Source: Flavobacterium sp.
Lineage (GTDB): Bacteria; Bacteroidota; Bacteroidia; Flavobacteriales; Flavobacteriaceae
Assembly (NCBI GenBank): GCA_020403245.1
Contig: JADBYA010000009.1
Coordinates: 62,001-126,000, forward strand
DNA: 64,000 nucleotides
Reading direction: 5' to 3'
The position numbers and the translations under genes were made by a program. Below the pieces are notes generated by a model. That model was not told the DNA's origin and made no database searches. It was given only the letters and a program-made list of their open reading frames with translations. Positions 60,179-64,000 of the stretch are shown here, piece by piece. Positions within the stretch are counted from its first letter, which is position 1. Each line of letters starts with the position of its first letter.

Positions 60179-60208
60179 TGTTCAGTGCTCAGTTTTTAGT
60201 GTTCAGTT
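60178..60208. repeat. Left arm of the inverted repeat around the second four-helix-bundle gene
   Basis: Made of GTGTTCAGT and TTAGTGTTCAGTT words. It pairs with 60598-60628 at 27 of 31 positions. Confidence 0.85.
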
Positions 60209-60220
60209 AAAAATATACTT

Positions 60221-60592
60221 ATGAGATTTCAAGATTTATTAGCTTATAAAAAAGGGTTTGAGGTTGCCATGGAAATTTTTGAACTAACTAAAAGTTTTCC
60301 AAAGGAAGAAACATATTCATTGACAGACCAAATTAGAAGAAGTTCAAGAAGCGTGACTATTACTATTTCTGAAGCGTACAGAAAAAGAGAATATCCAAAG
60401 TATTTTCATAGTAAGTTAACTGATGCCGATGCTGAAAACTCCGAAACACAAGGTTGGTTTGAATATTCTTTAGCATGCAATTATATTACAAATGAAATGT
60501 ATCAACAAATAGTTGAAAAGTCTAAAGAAGTAGGTAGATTGATAAATTATATGATATTAAATCCTGAAAAATTTGGCTCTAAAAATCACTAA
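60221..60592 (+). CDS. Four-helix-bundle protein (S23 / rRNA intervening-sequence type)
   Basis: A 123-residue protein. The family blocks are FQDLLAYKKGFEVAMEIFEL, then DQIRRSSRSVTITISEAYRK, and LTDADAENSETQGWFEYS. It is a paralogue of the 39862-40212 protein but clearly diverged. An inverted repeat with 31-bp arms encloses it, and it lies between ruvC and hemW with 42-bp gaps on each side. It is therefore arranged like the other locus, with a different repeat family. Function unknown. Confidence 0.88.
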   Translation: MRFQDLLAYKKGFEVAMEIFELTKSFPKEETYSLTDQIRRSSRSVTITISEAYRKREYPKYFHSKLTDADAENSETQGWFEYSLACNYITNEMYQQIVEKSKEVGRLINYMILNPEKFGSKNH

Positions 60593-60597
60593 TATCA

Positions 60598-60628
60598 AAC
60601 TGAATACTAATAACTGAAAACTGAACAC
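60598..60628. repeat. Right arm of the inverted repeat around the second four-helix-bundle gene
   Basis: Inverted copy of 60178-60208 with 4 mismatches. It ends 6 bp before the hemW ATG. Confidence 0.85.
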
Positions 60629-60634
60629 TTCAAA

Positions 60635-61792
60635 ATGAGCGGCATTTACATCCACATTCCATTTTGCAAGCAAGCATGTCATTACTGCGACTTTCATTTT
60701 TCGACTTCACTGAAAAAGAAAAATGAGATGGTTTTGGCTTTGGCCAAAGAAATTGCGTTGCGTAAAAGTGAATTTCAAGATGATGCAGTTGAAACCATTT
60801 ATTTTGGTGGCGGAACGCCATCGATATTGCAGATTGCAGATATTCGATTGTTGATTGATGAAGTGTATCGAAATTACAAAGTTGTTGATAATCCCGAAAT
60901 AACCCTAGAAGCCAACCCCGATGATTTAATCGCTAACGTTTTGTCTTCCCGAGCGCAGTCGAGGGACTTTTATGAAGAATACCGTTCCATTGGAATCAAC
61001 CGTCTTTCTATCGGAATTCAATCTTTTTTTGAAGACGATTTAAAGCTGATGAACCGAGCACACAATTCAGAAGAGGCAAAGAGTTGTTTAGAAATCGCCT
61101 CACAATATTTTGATAATATTTCGATCGATTTGATATATGGTATACCCAATATGAGTAACGAAAAATGGCTGCACAATATTGAAACCGCTTTGTCTTTCAA
61201 TATTCCACACATCTCCAGTTATGCCTTGACCGTAGAACCCAAAACAGCATTGCATACTTTTATCCAAAAAGGAATTATTCCGCAGCTGGATGATGAGGTG
61301 GCACAAGAACATTTTAATTTACTGGTGGATAAACTCGAAGAAAATGGGTTTATCCATTATGAATTGTCCAATTTTGGGAAAGAAAACTATTTTTCTAAAA
61401 ACAATTCGAGTTATTGGTTGGGAAAAAAATATATCGGAATTGGTCCGTCAGCGCATAGCTATAACGGAATTTCTAGAAGTTGGAATGTGTCAAATAATAC
61501 ACTTTATCTGAAATCAATTCAAGAAAATCAATTGCCTTTAGAAACAGAAACCTTAACTAAAACCGACCGTTACAACGAATATGTAATGACAGGTTTGCGC
61601 ACTATTTGGGGTATTTCTTTAAACCGAATTGAAACCGAATTTGGGAAGACCTATTTGGATTATTTAAACCAACAAGCAGCAAAATACATCGAAGATCATT
61701 TGCTTTTTGTGGATGATAACATTTTGCGAACAACTAAAAGTGGGAAGTTTTTGAGTGATGGAATTGCATCAGACTTATTCATGCTGAACTAG
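60635..61792 (+). CDS. hemW: Radical SAM heme chaperone HemW
   Basis: A 385-residue radical SAM protein. The cluster motif is CKQACHYC (CxxxCxxC) in IHIPFCKQACHYCDF near residue 10. Further markers are YFGGGTPS and INRLSIGIQSFF. It is related to coproporphyrinogen III dehydrogenase HemN, but the class is now seen as heme chaperones. Near residue 110 the peptide SSRAQSRDFY is encoded by an intergenic repeat (60944-60967) inserted in frame, between NPDDLIANV and INRLSIG. The last codons and the TAG stop lie inside the repeat arm at 61781-61805. Confidence 0.92.
   Translation: MSGIYIHIPFCKQACHYCDFHFSTSLKKKNEMVLALAKEIALRKSEFQDDAVETIYFGGGTPSILQIADIRLLIDEVYRNYKVVDNPEITLEANPDDLIANVLSSRAQSRDFYEEYRSIGINRLSIGIQSFFEDDLKLMNRAHNSEEAKSCLEIASQYFDNISIDLIYGIPNMSNEKWLHNIETALSFNIPHISSYALTVEPKTALHTFIQKGIIPQLDDEVAQEHFNLLVDKLEENGFIHYELSNFGKENYFSKNNSSYWLGKKYIGIGPSAHSYNGISRSWNVSNNTLYLKSIQENQLPLETETLTKTDRYNEYVMTGLRTIWGISLNRIETEFGKTYLDYLNQQAAKYIEDHLLFVDDNILRTTKSGKFLSDGIASDLFMLN
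60944..60967. repeat. TCCCGAGCG...CGAGGGA repeat inside hemW
   Basis: TTCCCGAGCGCAGTCGAGGGA differs from the glycosyltransferase copy at 57697 in only two or three positions. It encodes SRAQSRD in frame. Confidence 0.85.
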
Positions 61793-61805
61793 TTTCAGCA
61801 TCTTT
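61781..61805. repeat. Left arm of the 25-bp inverted repeat around the second GIY-YIG gene
   Basis: ATGCTGAACTAGTTTCAGCA plus TCTTT; inverted copy of 62210-62234 with one mismatch. The mismatched base creates the TAG that ends hemW. Confidence 0.9.
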
Positions 61806-61821
61806 TCAATTTAGAGCAATT

Positions 61822-62106
61822 ATGATAAAAGGATTTACATATATTTTGACCAACAAGAATTTCACTGTCATTTATGTTGGTGCTACAAAAGATTTGAAAT
61901 ATAGAATTGATTGTCATAGAAATGGTACTGGGGCAGTTTTTACTAAAAAGTATAATGCAGAAATTTTAATTTATTTTGAAGAGTTTGATGATTTTCATGA
62001 TGCATTTGCTAGAGAAAAACAACTTAAAAATTGGCATAATGCATGGAAATGGAATTTAGTAAAAGTTTCCAATCCAGAATTAAAAGATTTATATTTGGAG
62101 TTGTAA
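61822..62106 (+). CDS. GIY-YIG nuclease family protein
   Basis: A 94-residue protein. The core reads FTYILTNKNFTVIYVGATKD, then LKYRIDCHRNG with the catalytic Arg, and a Glu in FAREKQLKNW. The family occurs as small free-standing proteins in Bacteroidota; function unknown. It is enclosed by a 25-bp inverted repeat (61781-61805 and 62210-62234) and sits between hemW and the cyclase gene. Confidence 0.88.
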   Translation: MIKGFTYILTNKNFTVIYVGATKDLKYRIDCHRNGTGAVFTKKYNAEILIYFEEFDDFHDAFAREKQLKNWHNAWKWNLVKVSNPELKDLYLEL

Positions 62107-62133
62107 TAGTGTCTTAATGGATTGAATCTTGAG

Positions 62134-62232
62134 ACAAGTTCAGCTAAATACAATATAATGCATCGAAAGATGCTGAAACAAGTTCAGCTAAATACAATAT
62201 AATGCATCGAAAGATGCTGAAACAAGTTCAGC
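62134..62232 (+). repeat. Tandem repeat, period 44 bp
   Basis: Two full units starting ACAAGTTCAGCTAAATAC at 62134 and 62178, then a partial third at 62222 that forms the right inverted-repeat arm. The units are identical. Confidence 0.9.
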
Positions 62233-62234
62233 AT
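62210..62234. repeat. Right arm of the 25-bp inverted repeat around the second GIY-YIG gene
   Basis: Inverted copy of 61781-61805 (24 of 25). It ends 2 bp before the cyclase ATG. Confidence 0.9.
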
Positions 62235-62236
62235 AA

Positions 62237-63025
62237 ATGAAAGCAATAATCAATAACATCGAAATCGACCTATCAAAACCTCTTGATATTTCTATTCCAT
62301 TAACAAATACTGATGCAAATCCGATTGCGTGGTATATAGAAAAACCTGAAATCGAGCCGGTAAAATTTGGAGATTGGATTGGAAAAGTATCCGAAGGAAG
62401 CTCGACCAATTTTAACAATATTATCTTTAATCCTCATGGGCATGGAACGCATACAGAATGTTTGGGGCACATTACACGGGATTTTTATTCTATAAATCAA
62501 TGTTTAAAACAGTTTTTCTTTACGGCCGAATTGATTTCGGTTGAACCCATGAAAATGAATAATGATTTGGTTATTTCCAAAGAAAGCATCTCGAATGCGC
62601 TCGATGTGACCTTTAAATTAGGTATTCCAAAAGAAGCACTTATCATACGAACATTGCCAAATTTGGAAGCCAAAAAACATAAAAACTATTCTAAAACCAA
62701 CCCTCCTTATTTGGCTGAAGCTGCTGCAATATTCATTCGAGAGATTGGAATTAAACATTTACTCATTGATTTGCCCAGTGTGGATAGGGAAGAAGACGAA
62801 GGGAAATTATTGGCACACAAAGCGTTTTGGAATGTGAAAGATGTAAATAATCTCAATACTGATGCTAGACTAGATTGCACGATTACAGAAATGATTTTTG
62901 TAGATAATATTATTAAAGACGGAAGTTATGTTTTAAATCTACAAATGGCATCTTTTGAAAATGATGCTTCGCCTAGTAAACCCATTCTTTATAGTGTTCA
63001 CTGTTCAGAAAATAGTGTTCAGTAA
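62237..63025 (+). CDS. Cyclase/kynurenine-formamidase-like hydrolase
   Basis: A 262-residue protein. The metal-binding motif HGHGTHTECLGH (HxGTHxxxxxH) near residue 72 is that of the cyclase family, which includes kynurenine formamidase. The C-terminal part has LLIDLPSVDREEDEGKL. The final residues (YSVHCSENSVQ) are encoded by GTTCACTGTTCAGAA-type repeat sequence, so the native C-terminus may have been altered. The substrate is unknown. Confidence 0.8.
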   Translation: MKAIINNIEIDLSKPLDISIPLTNTDANPIAWYIEKPEIEPVKFGDWIGKVSEGSSTNFNNIIFNPHGHGTHTECLGHITRDFYSINQCLKQFFFTAELISVEPMKMNNDLVISKESISNALDVTFKLGIPKEALIIRTLPNLEAKKHKNYSKTNPPYLAEAAAIFIREIGIKHLLIDLPSVDREEDEGKLLAHKAFWNVKDVNNLNTDARLDCTITEMIFVDNIIKDGSYVLNLQMASFENDASPSKPILYSVHCSENSVQ

Positions 63026-63102
63026 AATAGCTGACAACTTGAAACTTAACTTGAACTTGAAAACGTATTAACTGATTACTAAAAACTGACCACTGACCAC
63101 TA
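63003..63102. repeat. GTTCAGT / ACTGA-type intergenic repeat without a gene
   Basis: GTGTTCAGTAAAAT at the left, a CTTGAAACTTAACTTGAACTTGAA stretch in the centre and ACTGACCACTGACCACT at the right. Same word family as 60178-60208 and 25129-25207. The left part is read as the cyclase C-terminus. Confidence 0.6.
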
Positions 63103-63510
63103 ATGATAACCGTTTCTAGCGATAAAAACAAATTGGATGTTCCATTTATTCAAAACTTTTTGAAGGATATTTATTGGGCAGCGGGAAGAACAATAGATGA
63201 AGTGCAAACCACCATTGACACTTCATTTTGCTTCGGAATTTATTTAGATGACGAACAAATTGGTTTTGCTAGAGTAGTTACGGATTATGTGGTTTTTGCC
63301 TATTTGATGGATGTGTTTATTGATGAAAATCATCGCGGTAAAGGATATTCTTCTTTATTGATTAAAGCTATGATGAACGAACCCCAATTGCAGCAAGTCA
63401 AAATTTGGCGTTTGGCAACATCAGATGCCCATTTTTTATATGAGAAATTCGGATTTACACCGTTAGCTCATCCTGAAAAAATGATGGAAAAAGTTATCAA
63501 AATTTCATAA
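63103..63510 (+). CDS. GNAT family N-acetyltransferase
   Basis: A 135-residue protein. The acetyl-CoA-binding motif is in DENHRGKGYSSLLIKAM (RGKGY), after the VVFAYLMDVFID strand. The C-terminal WRLATSDAHFLYEKFGF is typical. The acceptor is unknown; small GNAT proteins of this kind act on amino groups of metabolites or antibiotics. Confidence 0.87.
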   Translation: MITVSSDKNKLDVPFIQNFLKDIYWAAGRTIDEVQTTIDTSFCFGIYLDDEQIGFARVVTDYVVFAYLMDVFIDENHRGKGYSSLLIKAMMNEPQLQQVKIWRLATSDAHFLYEKFGFTPLAHPEKMMEKVIKIS

Positions 63511-63544
63511 ATTAAAAATCGTTAATCAACAATCTTCAATTGTC

Positions 63545-63916
63545 ATGAACATCCAACAACTTTATGAATTTTGTCTTTCCAAAAAAGCGGTGACCGAACA
63601 TTTTCCGTTTGATGAAGACACTTTGGTCTTTAAAGTGGGTGGAAAAATGTTTTGTCTGACTTCACTTAAGGAATGGGAAAACGGAACACCGTCTTTAAAT
63701 CTAAAATGCGACCCCGAAAGAGCAGAGGAATTACGTGCCCAATATGAAGCGATAAAACCGGGTTATCACATGAGTAAAATTCATTGGAATACAGTCGATT
63801 TTAAAAGTGATGTTCCCGATAAAATGATGTGTGAGTTAATCAATCATTCTTATGATATAGTATTTAAAAGTTTGACCAAAAAGTTACGAGACGAAATTAA
63901 TAGATCAACAGATTAA
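63545..63916 (+). CDS. MmcQ/YjbR family protein
   Basis: A 123-residue protein matching the family: LYEFCLSKKAVTEHFPFDE, then TLVFKVGGKMFCL, and YHMSKIHWNTVDF. It has a CyaY-like fold by family and is often annotated as DNA-binding, though its role is not settled. Complete. Confidence 0.88.
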   Translation: MNIQQLYEFCLSKKAVTEHFPFDEDTLVFKVGGKMFCLTSLKEWENGTPSLNLKCDPERAEELRAQYEAIKPGYHMSKIHWNTVDFKSDVPDKMMCELINHSYDIVFKSLTKKLRDEINRSTD

Positions 63917-63937
63917 ACACGAAGTTCACTAAGAAAA

Positions 63938-63971
63938 AGAAACTCAATACTTTATAATATTGGGTTTTCTT
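63938..63971 (+). terminator. Terminator candidate after the MmcQ gene
   Basis: CTCAATA and TATTGGG pair around TTTATAA-type loop sequence, with TTTT following. Confidence 0.5.
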
Positions 63972-64000
63972 TGTGCTCATTGTGCCTTCTTTGTGTGCTT

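Noticed and set aside
61290..61511. Other-frame open readings inside hemW (also 61018-61212, 61100-61312)
   Set aside because: The hemW frame carries conserved motifs throughout; the alternatives show none.
62134..62232. Possible CRISPR array
   Set aside because: The 44-bp units are joined directly with no unique spacers, and no cas genes are present. It is a simple tandem repeat.

Overview
The window looks like the chromosome of an AT-rich Bacteroidota, most likely a Flavobacterium or close relative. The signs are: several secreted proteins with a type IX secretion (T9SS) C-terminal sorting domain; a TonB receptor with a carboxypeptidase-like N-domain; TAnnTTTG (Bacteroidota sigma factor) promoter boxes; DnaE with a fused N-terminal proofreading exonuclease; an S16 with a long acidic tail; and many short palindromic intergenic repeats.

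Layout. 1-6.8 kb: polyprenol-phosphate glycosyltransferase (cut by the window edge), dihydroorotase, DUF4296 lipoprotein, epimerase, tyrS, a secreted protein and a LuxE-like acyltransferase. 6.8-15.1 kb: two T9SS cargo proteins, a beta-helix-like lipoprotein, a TonB receptor and, divergently, a PhoB/PhoR-like two-component system. 15.1-17.9 kb: glycosyltransferase, trmB, LysE-type exporter, alkyltransferase-like protein. 18.0-23.9 kb: a small integrated element bounded by an 18-bp direct repeat, with a tyrosine recombinase, an HUH (Rep-like) protein, overlapping tiny genes and unknown cargo. 24.0-30.3 kb: Fe-S and electron-transfer genes (Mrp/ApbC, NifU-like, ferredoxin-NADP reductase, 2Fe-2S ferredoxin) interrupted by a nucleotidyltransferase pair and a ferritin-like gene, then DUF3050 and an acyl-CoA dehydrogenase. 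30.5-39.1 kb: a LuxR-type two-component system and a 1598-residue fibre-like protein with a C-terminal S74 chaperone domain, between two copies of a dispersed repeat. 39.1-41.5 kb: rpsP-rimM-[four-helix-bundle gene]-methyltransferase. 41.7-49.3 kb: lipoprotein, RNA-binding protein, dnaE, trxA, DUF58. 49.6-54.7 kb: tRNA-Asp, a GIY-YIG gene, a 1280-residue T9SS protein. 54.7-57.4 kb: hypothetical secreted genes including a frameshifted HExxH lipoprotein, next to a duplicated glycosyltransferase tail. 57.5-64 kb: glycosyltransferase, flippase-like protein, ruvC, four-helix-bundle gene, hemW, GIY-YIG gene, cyclase, GNAT, MmcQ/YjbR.

Two things stand out. First, the 5.9-kb element sits in the promoter of the mrp/apbC gene, and its attachment core contains the -7 promoter box, so integration keeps the box on both sides. 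Second, three small genes (two S23-type four-helix-bundle proteins and one GIY-YIG protein) are each bracketed by inverted repeats of 25-32 bp and lie exactly between the stop of one housekeeping gene and the start of the next. A second GIY-YIG gene is bracketed by direct repeats beside tRNA-Asp. The same repeat families also occur without a gene, and inside conserved coding regions as in-frame insertions (LuxE-like, hemW, glycosyltransferase, epimerase). Together this suggests an expanding repeat system with small passenger genes.

All functions are inferred by reading motifs by eye; no database search was possible.
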